DNA from: Erythrobacter insulae
GTDB lineage: Bacteria > Pseudomonadota > Alphaproteobacteria > Sphingomonadales > Sphingomonadaceae
DNA: 64,000 nucleotides
Direction: 5' to 3'
Assembly: GCF_007004095.1 (NCBI RefSeq)
Contig: NZ_VHJK01000001.1
Coordinates: forward strand, 1,616,501-1,680,500
Shown here: positions 26,048 through 34,013 of the stretch, in pieces
Layout of the letters: each line of letters starts with the position of its first letter
How positions within the stretch are numbered: the first letter of the stretch is position 1
Notes under the pieces: model-generated
Database searches by the model: none
The model's input: only the letters and a program-made list of their open reading frames with translations
What the model was told of the DNA's origin: nothing
Program-made: the position numbers and the translations under genes

Positions 26048-26554
26048 TTACCAGAACCGGCTGCCGGGCCCGCCTTTGAATGGCCCTGCTTCATATTGAC
26101 TGATCCAGCCGCCATAGAATTGGCCAGGCTGCGGCGTGATCACTTCTCCATCGACCAGACATTGATCGAACGGATCAGGATAAAAGGCGAGATGGTCTTT
26201 GATACCGGCAAAGCTCGGTGTTGGAGCAGGATAGGACCATGCAGCCCCCGCCAGCCGGCCGCTATCCATGACTACATCCCAATAACGCGCCTGGCCTTTC
26301 CATTCGCAAAGACTGCGCTTTGCATTTGGTTCAAGGCATTCCAACCGCACATCGGCAGGCGGGATATAATACGTCGGCGGATGGCTGGTTTCGAGGGTAC
26401 GCCATGCCTGTGTGCTATCGGCGAGCACAATATTGTTGTGAATGATTTGGATTCTGCGCGGTGTCGGCTCGCAGATTGCCGGACGCGGATAATCCCAGAC
26501 GCTTTCCTGACCGGGGCCGATCGGATCGGGGTCAGGATGGCCGAACATGCTCAC
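26048..26554 (-). CDS. DUF427 domain protein
   Basis: A 168-residue soluble protein with a single DUF427 domain: ADSTQAWRTLETSHPPTYY (about residues 45-63), YIPPADVRLECLEP, and the typical CEWKGQARYWDV (about 83-94). The fold is known but the function is not. It lies 9 bases downstream of clpS and is probably transcribed with it, which would place it under the stress promoter at 27036-27060. Confidence 0.88.
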   Translation of the reverse strand: MSMFGHPDPDPIGPGQESVWDYPRPAICEPTPRRIQIIHNNIVLADSTQAWRTLETSHPPTYYIPPADVRLECLEPNAKRSLCEWKGQARYWDVVMDSGRLAGAAWSYPAPTPSFAGIKDHLAFYPDPFDQCLVDGEVITPQPGQFYGGWISQYEAGPFKGGPGSRFW

Positions 26555-26563
26555 ACGTCTGCC

Positions 26564-26965
26564 TTAGGCCTTTTCAAGTGTGCACTGCAGCGGGTGCTGG
26601 TTTTGTTTTGCAAAATCCATCACCTGATTCACTTTGGTTTCAGCGACCTCGTAAGTGAAAATGCCGCACACTCCCACGCCCTTTTGATGCACATGCAGCA
26701 TAACTCGGGTCGCTTGCTCGATATCCATCGAGAAAAACCGTTTAAGGACCATAACGACGAACTCCATCGGGGTGTAATCGTCATTCAGAAGCAGAACTTT
26801 GTATTGGCTGGGTTTTTTCGGTTTTGTGCGGGTCTTCGTCGCAATCCCGGCCTCCCCGTCTGTCCCGGTATCGCCATCTTTCCCGCCATCACCATCATCC
26901 GCGCAAAGCGGACGCAGCAAAACCGGCAGGCTGATTGGTTCAAGATGGGGACGGATCTGTGCCAT
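26564..26965 (-). CDS. clpS: ATP-dependent Clp protease adaptor ClpS
   Basis: A 133-residue N-recognin that delivers N-degron proteins to ClpAP. The core (about residues 52-133) has [17 protein letters not shown], the N-end-rule pocket residues in this segment, and [20 protein letters not shown]. The first 50 residues are an unusual acidic Gly/Asp-rich extension ([16 protein letters not shown]) ahead of a basic KTRTKPKKP linker; ClpS usually has a much shorter disordered tail. A perfect EcfG promoter lies about 70 bases upstream, which suggests stress control. clpA is not in the window. Confidence 0.95.
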   Translation of the reverse strand: MAQIRPHLEPISLPVLLRPLCADDGDGGKDGDTGTDGEAGIATKTRTKPKKPSQYKVLLLNDDYTPMEFVVMVLKRFFSMDIEQATRVMLHVHQKGVGVCGIFTYEVAETKVNQVMDFAKQNQHPLQCTLEKA

Positions 26966-27035
26966 GAGGCTCCATTATGGGATTCGTATCTGTGATCGCA
27001 AGAGGCATCACGCATCGCATAGCGTAAGTTGGCTT

Positions 27036-27060
27036 AACGAGATGTGCGGTAAGATGTTCC
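27036..27060 (-). promoter_or_regulatory. EcfG-type promoter of clpS (GGAAC-N16-CGTT)
   Basis: On the minus strand GGAAC (27060-27056) and CGTT (27039-27036) are separated by exactly 16 bases. Both elements match the consensus perfectly. Transcription would start near 27029, about 64 bases before the clpS ATG. Nothing else on this strand lies between the promoter and clpS. Confidence 0.82.
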
Positions 27061-27084
27061 ATTCGCGCCAAGAGCCGGGAATAG

Positions 27085-27118
27085 AAAAAGGCCGGATAAA
27101 CCATAGGTCTATCCGGCC
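27085..27118 (-). terminator. Terminator after the phasin gene
   Basis: On the minus strand GGCCGGATA (27118-27110) pairs with TATCCGGCC (27098-27090) around an 11-base loop and is followed by TTTTT (27089-27085). It ends the phasin transcript before the clpS promoter. Confidence 0.88.
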
Positions 27119-27186
27119 CGGCGCCTAGCGCCCATTTCATAAACCGGGATTGGGAGAGAGGAGAGGCCCGGTTCAGAAAGGAATTC

Positions 27187-28011
27187 TTACGCGGCTTTCG
27201 AGATTTTCTCGGCAGCAACGCTTACGCGGTTCGAAATTGGTGCGAACGCATCGTTGTAGAGTTTGACCCAAGCTTCGGTGCGCTTCGAACCGTAGCCGAC
27301 GACTGCGTCGAAGTTACGACGTACAAGCTCGCCCTGCAGCTGAAAGAGTTCGGTTGGCGACTTTACAGCAACCATTTTCTTGGCGTCTGCAGTTACGATC
27401 TCAACAACGCTCTTGCCGGTTTCGACATTGTCCTTGGCCAGCTCTTGTGCGCCGGAGAAAAGGATCTTGCCGCTTTCGACGACAGCTTCGACGTTTGCTT
27501 TGTTGAATTCACCGAATTCACCGGCGAACTCGCCTGCATTGCCATAAGCAGCTTTGAGGCGCTCTTGTGCAGTTGCGGCCATTTCCTTGGCGGTGGCGGT
27601 GAAATCGTTCTTTTCTGCGGTTGCCATGATGGTTTCCTTAAGTTTGGTGACCGGATTGGTGGTCGTTGTTTTGGGGGCTGCTTTTTTCGCAGCAATTTTA
27701 GCCTTCGAGGCAGGTGCTTTTTTCGCAGCTGGCTTTTTGGCTGGTGTTTTCTTCGCAGCGGGCTTTGCAGGCGTTTTGGCTACAACGGCTTTTTTCACCG
27801 GAGCTTTTTTCGCCGCTGGCTTTTTCGCAGGAGTGCGTTTCGCCGGAGCTTTTACTGCTTCTTTCACAGCGGCCACTTTCGGGGCTGGCTTCGGAGCATC
27901 TGCCTGAACCGCGTCTGCTACCTTTGCTGCACTTGCAGTTTTAGCAGCAGCGTCTTCATACGCTTTTTCAGTCGCTGCATCGATCTTCGATTGAGTGTTG
28001 GCGTCTGCCAT
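27187..28011 (-). CDS. Phasin with an N-terminal Lys/Ala/Pro-rich, histone H1-like region
   Basis: A 274-residue two-part protein. Residues about 1-128 are low complexity and very basic, with repeats of AKKPAAKK and AKKTPAKK; residues about 130-274 form a phasin domain (ATAQERLKAAYGNAGEFAGE, then SGAQELAKDNVETGKSV). Phasins coat polyhydroxyalkanoate granules. The basic part resembles the DNA-binding tails of PhaF/PhaM-type proteins, which tie granules to the nucleoid; here it is at the N-terminus instead of the C-terminus. An internal ATG exists just before the phasin part (MATAEKNDF, about 27627), so a second shorter product is possible. The gene follows phaC and has its own promoter with a repressor-like operator pair. 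Confidence 0.88.
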   Translation of the reverse strand: MADANTQSKIDAATEKAYEDAAAKTASAAKVADAVQADAPKPAPKVAAVKEAVKAPAKRTPAKKPAAKKAPVKKAVVAKTPAKPAAKKTPAKKPAAKKAPASKAKIAAKKAAPKTTTTNPVTKLKETIMATAEKNDFTATAKEMAATAQERLKAAYGNAGEFAGEFGEFNKANVEAVVESGKILFSGAQELAKDNVETGKSVVEIVTADAKKMVAVKSPTELFQLQGELVRRNFDAVVGYGSKRTEAWVKLYNDAFAPISNRVSVAAEKISKAA

Positions 28012-28028
28012 AATTTCCTCGCTTCATG

Positions 28029-28089
28029 TTGCAGTGCACAAAATAGGCATTGCAGCAGCGAAGTCAAGAATTTTTTGTGCAGTGCACAA
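28029..28089 (-). promoter_or_regulatory. Phasin promoter flanked by two TGC/GCA operator sites
   Basis: On the minus strand TTGACT (28067-28062) and TATTTT (28045-28040), 16 bases apart, form a sigma70-type promoter. Site B, TTGTGCAGTGCACAA (28075-28089), is a perfect 7-1-7 palindrome just upstream. Site A, TTGCAGTGCACAA (28029-28041), overlaps the -10 end and the predicted start of transcription. Both are TGC...GCA type, as expected for the PHA-sensing repressor PhaR, whose gene is not in the window. Confidence 0.65.
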
Positions 28090-28127
28090 TTTGTGGCTTA
28101 AGCCCTGATTTTAATGGATATTATGCC

Positions 28128-30080
28128 CTAACGCGTTTGCACATAGCGACCGGGAGCATCTTCAATGACCTGATCTCCGCGTCCGCCGGGCTTGCGTTTG
28201 CCGGTTGCGGGCACACGAACATCATCCTGGCTGTCCAGCCATCCGAGCCAATGCGGCCACCAGCTTCCGGGATGTTCTTCCGCGCTTTCGATATAGGCCT
28301 TTAACGACGGCGCATCGCTATCGCCCAGCCAATACTGGTATTTACCAGCAGAAGGCGGGTTCACCACGCCTGCGATGTGGCCCGATCCGGCGAGCAGAAA
28401 TTCCAGCGGTCCAGAAAAATGATCTGTAATCCGCCAAACACTCTCTGCCGGCGCAATATGATCATCGCGGCCAGCCTGCACAAAGCTGGGCGTTTTGACG
28501 AGCGTAAGGTCAATCGGCGTGCCATCAGCCGAAAGCGCATCGGGCACGACCAGCTTGTTGTCTCTATAAAGATCGCGCAGATAGTCGTTATGCCATTTCG
28601 CAGGCAGATTGGTGACGTCGCCATTCCAATGCAGCAGGTCGAATGCCGGGTACTCTTCGCCAAGCAGGTAATTGTTGACCACATAATTCCAGATCAAGTC
28701 TTTGCCGCGCAGCGCATTGAATGTCGCCGCCAGGTACCGCCCGTCCAGATACCCTTTCTGCGAAAGATTGCCGATCATCTCCAAATGACCGTCTTCGATA
28801 AAATGCTTAAGCTCCCCGCTCTTTTCAAAATCGACCTGAGCGGTGAAGAAGGTCGCGCTTTTCACTTTGTCGGCTTCATCGCGCCTCGCCAACAGCGCGA
28901 GCGTCGCCGCGAGCGTTGTGCCGGCAACGCAGTAACCGATCGCGTGCACATGCGGCACTTGCAAACGGTCACGAACGTGGTCGATCGCTTCAATCTGTGA
29001 TCGGATGTAATCGTCCCACACCGTATCGGCCATGGTTTCATCAGCCGATTTCCAGCTGACTACGAACACAGTCAGCCCCTGATCCACCGCCCATTTGATG
29101 AAGCTCTTTTTCGGCGTCAGATCGAGAATGTAGAAACGATTGATCCACGGCGGAAAGATGATGAGCGGCACTTCATAAACATCCTTCGTTGAAGGACTGT
29201 ATTGAACGAGCTGAAACAGATTGGTCTCATAAACGACCTTGCCCGGTGTCGCAGCCAGATTTTCACCAAGGGTAAAGGCGTCGGGATCGGTGTGGGTCAG
29301 CTGACCGCGTTTCAGATCCGTGATCAGATGGCGCATCCCGCGCACAAGGTTCTGCCCCCGCGTTTCGACAGTGCGTTTCATCACTACGGGGTTTGTCAGG
29401 AGGAAATTGTCCGGGCTCATCGCTTCGGAGAGTGCTGTTACTGCAAATTCCAGCTGCCTGCGCTTTTCCTTGTCCAAGCCGGGCAGGGACCGCACCGATT
29501 GCTGAAAATACTGGGTCAGCATGAGATAGGTTTGATGCAGCAAGGCGAAGGCAGGATGCTCTTGCCATGCGGGGTCGGAAAAACGGCGGTCGTTCAAGGG
29601 AAGCTGCGCGCTACCTGCATTATCAGAGGCCCCGCTGTCAGAGGTCTCGCTTTGTGTGGCTTTCGCAACAAATCGTTCGAACACGCCTTTCCATAGGGCT
29701 AGCGAATCCTGGGCAAGTTTGGCCTGAGCGTCGAATGCACCGGTTGGGAATTGTTTCACCATGCCTTGCGAAATCATCAGCCACTGGGCTGGATCAATCG
29801 GGTTTTTGCCTTTGGTGGCATTCTGGGCCGCGCTCTTTGCCTGATCCGTGACATATTCAAACCACATCTTTTGCAGCTCTGCGCTCGATTTGGCCCAATC
29901 GCCCATTTCTCCGGCTGAAATGCCCTCGGGAAGAAGCGATTTGATGCTGTCGGCAGCGCTGCCCGCCGCGCCGGGCAGGCCATTGCCAAACAATTCGCGC
30001 AATTTTTCTCCACCCATTTCAAAGAATGACGTGAACGCATCGTTGCTGCCAAAGGGGCTGCCGTTGTTATCATTGGCCAT
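28128..30080 (-). CDS. phaC: Class I polyhydroxyalkanoate synthase
   Basis: A 650-residue polymerase that joins 3-hydroxyacyl-CoA units to PHA. The N-terminal domain (to about 250) is typical of class I. The catalytic domain has the lipase-like box GYCVAG with the active Cys, the Asp in AGRDDHIAP, and the His in GSGHIAGVVNPP. WINRFYILDLTPKKSFIKW is also strongly conserved. The C-terminal end is a basic GKRKPGGRGDQ. The gene is upstream of the phasin, 117 bases apart, and divergent from an aminotransferase. phaA and phaB are not in the window. Confidence 0.95.
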   Translation of the reverse strand: MANDNNGSPFGSNDAFTSFFEMGGEKLRELFGNGLPGAAGSAADSIKSLLPEGISAGEMGDWAKSSAELQKMWFEYVTDQAKSAAQNATKGKNPIDPAQWLMISQGMVKQFPTGAFDAQAKLAQDSLALWKGVFERFVAKATQSETSDSGASDNAGSAQLPLNDRRFSDPAWQEHPAFALLHQTYLMLTQYFQQSVRSLPGLDKEKRRQLEFAVTALSEAMSPDNFLLTNPVVMKRTVETRGQNLVRGMRHLITDLKRGQLTHTDPDAFTLGENLAATPGKVVYETNLFQLVQYSPSTKDVYEVPLIIFPPWINRFYILDLTPKKSFIKWAVDQGLTVFVVSWKSADETMADTVWDDYIRSQIEAIDHVRDRLQVPHVHAIGYCVAGTTLAATLALLARRDEADKVKSATFFTAQVDFEKSGELKHFIEDGHLEMIGNLSQKGYLDGRYLAATFNALRGKDLIWNYVVNNYLLGEEYPAFDLLHWNGDVTNLPAKWHNDYLRDLYRDNKLVVPDALSADGTPIDLTLVKTPSFVQAGRDDHIAPAESVWRITDHFSGPLEFLLAGSGHIAGVVNPPSAGKYQYWLGDSDAPSLKAYIESAEEHPGSWWPHWLGWLDSQDDVRVPATGKRKPGGRGDQVIEDAPGRYVQTR

Positions 30081-30246
30081 ACGTTAAACTGTCCTGATTG
30101 GGACGATTCCGGTCAAGGGAATCGCGAAGATGTGCAACTATGCTGTAACTTTAGCGAAAACGCCTTCACACATCGACCGTTAATGGCTTAAATACAAAAT
30201 TACGTCCGCAGCCAGTTTGATTGCGCGGACGAGGGTAGGATGCGCA

Positions 30247-31446
30247 ATGGACGAACAATTTTATCGCATGAAGCGGTTGCCGCCGTATGTAATCGCGGAA
30301 GTTAACGCGATGCGTCATGCCGCGCGTCAGAGCGGGCAGGACATCATCGACCTTGGGATGGGCAATCCAGATCAACCGCCGCCGCAGCATGTGATTGACA
30401 AGCTGTGCGAGGTCGCCGCTAAACCTGATGCACACGGATATTCGCAATCGAAAGGCATACCCGGGCTGCGCCGTGCGCAAGCCAGTTATTACGAACGGCG
30501 CTTTGGCGTTGATCTCGATCCTGAAAACGAAGTCGTTGTGACGATGGGATCGAAAGAAGGGCTGGCCAGTCTTGCCAATGCAATTACCGCGCCGGGCGAT
30601 GTCGTGCTGGCGCCCAACCCGTCTTATCCGATTCACACATTCGGGTTTATAATTGCCGGGGCCACCATTCGTTCTGTCCCGACGACCCCGGACGAAGAAT
30701 ATTGGCGCGCCCTCGAAAGCGCGATGAATTTTACTGTGCCGCGGCCCAGCGTCCTTGTGGTGAGTTATCCCTCCAACCCAACGGCTGAAACGGTCGATCT
30801 GGCGTTCTATGAACGGCTGGTCGCATGGGCGCGCGAAAATCAGGTCTGGGTCCTCTCTGACCTTGCATATTCGGAACTGTATTTTGATGGGGTGCCAACC
30901 CCCTCGATCATGCAGGTAGAGGGCGCAAAAGATGTCGCGGTAGAGTTTACCAGCATGAGCAAAACCTATTCGATGGCCGGATGGCGGATGGGTTTCGCCG
31001 TTGGCAACAAACAGCTTATTGCGGCTCTCACACGGGTGAAATCCTATCTCGATTACGGTGCATTCACTCCGATTCAGGCTGCGGCCTGTGCCGCTTTGAA
31101 CGGTCCGCAAGACATCATCGCTAGCAATCGCGCGCTTTATCAAAAGCGCCGCGATGTCATGGTTGAGGCATTCGGAAGAGCCGGGTGGAATATCCCCGCG
31201 CCTGCAGCATCCATGTTTGCCTGGGCGCCGCTTCCGCCGGAGCTGGTGGAGATGGGTAGCCTCGAATTTTCCAAACAGTTGCTGACCGAGGCTCAAGTCG
31301 CTGTCGCACCGGGTGTGGGATATGGAGAGAAGGGCGAAGGTTTTGTCAGAATTGCCATGGTAGAAAATGAGCAACGACTGAGGCAGGCTGCGCGCAATGT
31401 TAAGCGTTACCTATCGTCATTGGGAATAAAGGCTCCGCAAACTTAG
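30247..31446 (+). CDS. Class I/II aminotransferase (AlaC/LL-DAP aminotransferase-like)
   Basis: A 399-residue PLP-dependent fold type I aminotransferase. The start is MDEQFYRMKRLPPYVI; IIDLGMGNPDQPPP follows, typical of the AlaC/YfdZ group. PLP contacts are visible as YPSNPTAETV, SDLAYSELYFDG and the Schiff-base Lys in SMSKTYSMAGWRMGF (about residue 237). The substrate-binding Arg is in FVRIAMVENEQRLRQA. The likely reaction is glutamate-pyruvate or related transamination. The start at 30247 is preferred over 30217. The gene is divergent from phaC. Confidence 0.9.
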   Translation: MDEQFYRMKRLPPYVIAEVNAMRHAARQSGQDIIDLGMGNPDQPPPQHVIDKLCEVAAKPDAHGYSQSKGIPGLRRAQASYYERRFGVDLDPENEVVVTMGSKEGLASLANAITAPGDVVLAPNPSYPIHTFGFIIAGATIRSVPTTPDEEYWRALESAMNFTVPRPSVLVVSYPSNPTAETVDLAFYERLVAWARENQVWVLSDLAYSELYFDGVPTPSIMQVEGAKDVAVEFTSMSKTYSMAGWRMGFAVGNKQLIAALTRVKSYLDYGAFTPIQAAACAALNGPQDIIASNRALYQKRRDVMVEAFGRAGWNIPAPAASMFAWAPLPPELVEMGSLEFSKQLLTEAQVAVAPGVGYGEKGEGFVRIAMVENEQRLRQAARNVKRYLSSLGIKAPQT

Positions 31447-31549
31447 CCTATGGATTCAACGGCTAAGCAACTTCTTTAAAAAGGAGGGAGCAAAGTTGTG
31501 TAATATGCATTAACTTATAGCACAGGCTTTTTATTTGATGGAGGATCGG

Positions 31550-32176
31550 ATGCCGCCCGAAGCGGCGCGGCCGTTGACCGAAAGGCAGCGGGCCGTGATC
31601 AAACGAATTGACCGGCGAATGCCCATAAAGGTGATCGCTCAGGAACTCGGCGTATCCGAGACCCGGATTAACCAGCATATCCGGGCCTTGAAAGATATCT
31701 ACAGTGCAGGCAGCCTTGGTGATCTTGTTGAAATCTATAGGGCTTCGACAAAGGCAGAACGGGAAGAGGCGGGCTCTTCCCCCTCTGATCGCCCCCCCTC
31801 TAAACAGGATGCGGACAGCGACCCTTCAGCCAGCGAGCAAAAGGACTTCACGGAATCTGTATATAGTAAAAATCAGGTCCCTGACTTAGGCAAAATCGGC
31901 GATACGGATTTCCGGGTCGACCGGGGAGAGCTCGTGATGAGCGACGTTCTCCCGCTGATCGAGCAGGCGCCTTGGCTGCGTTCTGGCGAACCAAAGGTCG
32001 TCCCCGGGGTGCTCGACGGCGAACATGCCGTTCTGTTTCGCCTCGCTGCTATTATCAGCATCGCATTCGGCGTTCTTGCCGCGGTGGTGCTGTCCGTTAC
32101 GGCAGCGGTCGCATTGAGCGAGGCAATGGACGGCACAGCGCGCGTCCCCGTGGATGAAGTTAAACCCTCCGCCTGA
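31550..32176 (+). CDS. LuxR-type HTH protein with a C-terminal membrane anchor
   Basis: A 208-residue protein. Residues about 8-62 are a GerE/LuxR-type helix-turn-helix (LTERQRAVIKRIDRRMPIKV, then IAQELGVSETRINQHIRAL). A polar Ser/Asp-rich linker follows to about 155. Residues about 162-192 are one membrane segment (LAAIISIAFGVLAAVVLSV). The DNA-binding head would be in the cytoplasm, tied to the membrane by its tail. There is no receiver or ligand domain. The start at 31550 follows a GGAGG at 31540-31544; the frame opens earlier at 31535. It is the first gene of the five-gene cassette. The role is unknown, and signalling by release or clustering is only a hypothesis. Confidence 0.78.
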   Translation: MPPEAARPLTERQRAVIKRIDRRMPIKVIAQELGVSETRINQHIRALKDIYSAGSLGDLVEIYRASTKAEREEAGSSPSDRPPSKQDADSDPSASEQKDFTESVYSKNQVPDLGKIGDTDFRVDRGELVMSDVLPLIEQAPWLRSGEPKVVPGVLDGEHAVLFRLAAIISIAFGVLAAVVLSVTAAVALSEAMDGTARVPVDEVKPSA

Positions 32177-32199
32177 GCATGGGGGGCAGGAGATTCCCG

Positions 32200-32550
32200 A
32201 TGACCGATCGCGTACTTAATGATGCCCAAAACCTCAAAAAACTGATCCGCGAAGCAGAAGCGCTTGCAGATGAATCCATGATCGCCTTTGCGCGCCTGAA
32301 ACAGGCGATGCTGGCCGCCCGCCAGAATCCGGGCGTTGAAGTGGACACCGGACAGCGCGCTTTGATGCGCCTCAATCAGGCAGAAGGCCAGGCAATGGCA
32401 ATGTCCACAAGCCTGCTGCGTGTTCACGATGAGCTGAGCAAGGTTGCTCGTGAGAAGATGGGCGGCGACGAAAAGATTCCAACGGAGTTCGGCCCAGAAG
32501 CCCTTGCTTCTCTAGATGATGAGCAATTTTCAGTAACCGAACCAACTTAA
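32200..32550 (+). CDS. Small helical cytoplasmic protein of unknown function
   Basis: A 116-residue protein without signal or membrane segments. Most of it looks alpha-helical (AQNLKKLIREAEALADESM, then LRVHDELSKVAREKMG), so a helical bundle or coiled coil is likely. The start at 32200 has AGGAG eight bases before it, unlike the ATG at 32179. It lies 23 bases after the HTH-TM gene and 14 bases before the membrane protein gene, so it belongs to the same transcript. I do not recognise the family. Confidence 0.65.
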   Translation: MTDRVLNDAQNLKKLIREAEALADESMIAFARLKQAMLAARQNPGVEVDTGQRALMRLNQAEGQAMAMSTSLLRVHDELSKVAREKMGGDEKIPTEFGPEALASLDDEQFSVTEPT

Positions 32551-32564
32551 TAAGATCGGCAGCG

Positions 32565-33089
32565 ATGTTCGAAACAGTATTAGAATATCGCGTCGAATTT
32601 CAGCGTCTTGCCAGCATCTTATTGATGCTGGCAGCACTGAAATGGGGGAGCGCCCCGGAAAGAGCGGTAACGTTGGTTTTTGCGGTTTTGTTCACTTTAC
32701 CGCTTTCGGCGTTCGAATTTTGGGCCGAAGGACCCCTGATATTTAGCGGTAGCGGTTCGATTTACATAGCCCTCGATTTAGTCGCTTTGGCCCTGTTTCT
32801 TGCGATAGCGCTAAATGCCAACCGAACTTACACTTTATGGATCGCAGGTTTCCAGATCGTGCCGCTTGCATCCCACTTGGTGAGAGGCGTCGTCGATGCG
32901 GTGTCACCGCTAGCCTACGCTGTTCTTGCGATCGGTCCGTCGTATTTTCAGTTGATCCTGATGGGTGGAGGTCTCTTGTTTCATATCCGCCGAAAGAAAC
33001 GATATGGCGAGTATCGCGCTTGGCGTGTGCAATCATTTGCTCCTTTTAATTCAAAGACTAAGCCTGCAGGCCTCAGGAGCCAGTTATGA
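32565..33089 (+). CDS. Polytopic membrane protein of unknown function
   Basis: A 174-residue protein with about five hydrophobic segments (around residues 14-30, 33-52, 66-86, 90-110 and 118-140) and a basic C-terminal tail (HIRRKKRYGEYRAWR). No transporter or enzyme motif is visible. The stop overlaps the start of the RadC/JAB gene as ATGA, which strongly suggests co-translation. The function is unknown; the position suggests a membrane component of the cassette. Confidence 0.7.
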   Translation: MFETVLEYRVEFQRLASILLMLAALKWGSAPERAVTLVFAVLFTLPLSAFEFWAEGPLIFSGSGSIYIALDLVALALFLAIALNANRTYTLWIAGFQIVPLASHLVRGVVDAVSPLAYAVLAIGPSYFQLILMGGGLLFHIRRKKRYGEYRAWRVQSFAPFNSKTKPAGLRSQL

Positions 33090-33508
33090 GTGCTGTTTTG
33101 GACCGGCCGAACAATCCGACTTCTGATTTGCGCAACCAGAACAGCGCTTCGATGATCGATTACCTTCGCCGTATGATCCTGACCGAGCCGGTTGAACGAG
33201 AGCGTTTTCACGCGATCTTTCTAGATGGGGCGCGGACCTATCTCAGCGATACACAACTGGGCGCTGGCGGCAGCGCGTTTTTATCGGTCAGAATGCGCGA
33301 TCTGTTCGGGCTTGCTCTTGGTCTGGGAGCGCAAGGGTTGATCGTTGCCCATAATCACCCATCCGGAGATTGCCGGCCCAGTCGGCTGGATATCGAAGCG
33401 ACCAAGCGGATGAATGAAATTGCCACCGCTCTTGATATCGAATTGATTGATCATCTCATCATCACTGATCGTGCGCTGTATTCGATGCGCGCAGGGGGGC
33501 ATATGTGA
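33086..33508 (+). CDS. RadC-like JAB (MPN+) domain protein, short form
   Basis: A 140-residue protein consisting almost only of a RadC-type JAB domain. The metal motif is intact: HNHPSGDCRPSRLD matches HxHx7SxxD (about residues 90-103), followed by IEATKRMNEIATALDIEL and IDHLIIT. The helix-hairpin-helix half of standard RadC (about 220 aa) is missing. JAB domains of other families are zinc peptidases or deubiquitinase-like; RadC itself has no firmly established reaction. The gene overlaps both neighbours (ATGA before, GTGA after). It could be a protease acting on a partner in this cassette, which is a guess. Confidence 0.85.
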   Translation: MSAVLDRPNNPTSDLRNQNSASMIDYLRRMILTEPVERERFHAIFLDGARTYLSDTQLGAGGSAFLSVRMRDLFGLALGLGAQGLIVAHNHPSGDCRPSRLDIEATKRMNEIATALDIELIDHLIITDRALYSMRAGGHM

Positions 33509-33900
33509 ACTCCAATGCAGCGTATACGATCTTTCCAGACGGTGACACGCTTATCCCTCGGTTTCGCGTAGCGGGCGACGTTACCCTCGATCTTATTCAT
33601 CGTGACGGGCGGGTTGAGGCCAAGTGGATCGGCTTTCATCCGCGCGAGTTTGAATTGCTGTGGCGGTTGGCAGAAACACCGGGCCGGCCCATGACAAAAA
33701 AGCAGTTGCTGGCTGACGTCTGGAGGCTCGATTTTGAACCGGAAAGCAATAGCGTTGCTGTCCATGTGGCTCGGGTCAGGGCGAAGCTTTCTACCTACGG
33801 GCTTGATGCGATATTGGTCACCCATCCAGAAGGCGGCTATTTCCTCGATGTCCCGCCAGAGCCAAGCGCGTTTTCGTTTGGAGCGCCCAAGAGCACTTAA
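33505..33900 (+). CDS. Stand-alone OmpR/PhoB-type winged helix DNA-binding protein
   Basis: A 131-residue protein with a C-terminal Trans_reg_C winged helix (about residues 40-118): FHPREFELLWRLAETPGRPM, then KKQLLADVW, NSVAVHVARVRAKL and the wing GGYFLD. It lacks the usual receiver domain. The N-terminal 35 residues look beta-rich (IPRFRVAGDVTLDLI). The start is GTG and overlaps the JAB gene stop. It may be the DNA-binding output or autoregulator of the cassette. Confidence 0.85.
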   Translation: MNSNAAYTIFPDGDTLIPRFRVAGDVTLDLIHRDGRVEAKWIGFHPREFELLWRLAETPGRPMTKKQLLADVWRLDFEPESNSVAVHVARVRAKLSTYGLDAILVTHPEGGYFLDVPPEPSAFSFGAPKST

Positions 33901-34013
33901 ACATGGCTGATAAGGGCGCGTGGTTCGTCTGATCGTGATATAGGCTGGACCAGTTCAAAGCGCGGCGATAGTTTCATGGAAACAATCTGCAACACTCAAT
34001 CGAGGTACCCCCT

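Noticed and set aside
28075-28089. The palindrome before the phasin promoter as a terminator of phaC
   Set aside because: On the minus strand it is followed by A, not T. The position beside the promoter fits an operator better.
30166-31374. A 402-residue open frame on the minus strand opposite the aminotransferase gene
   Set aside because: The plus strand encodes a full PLP aminotransferase with all motifs. The minus frame is rich in Arg, His and Cys without any domain, as expected of a codon-bias shadow.
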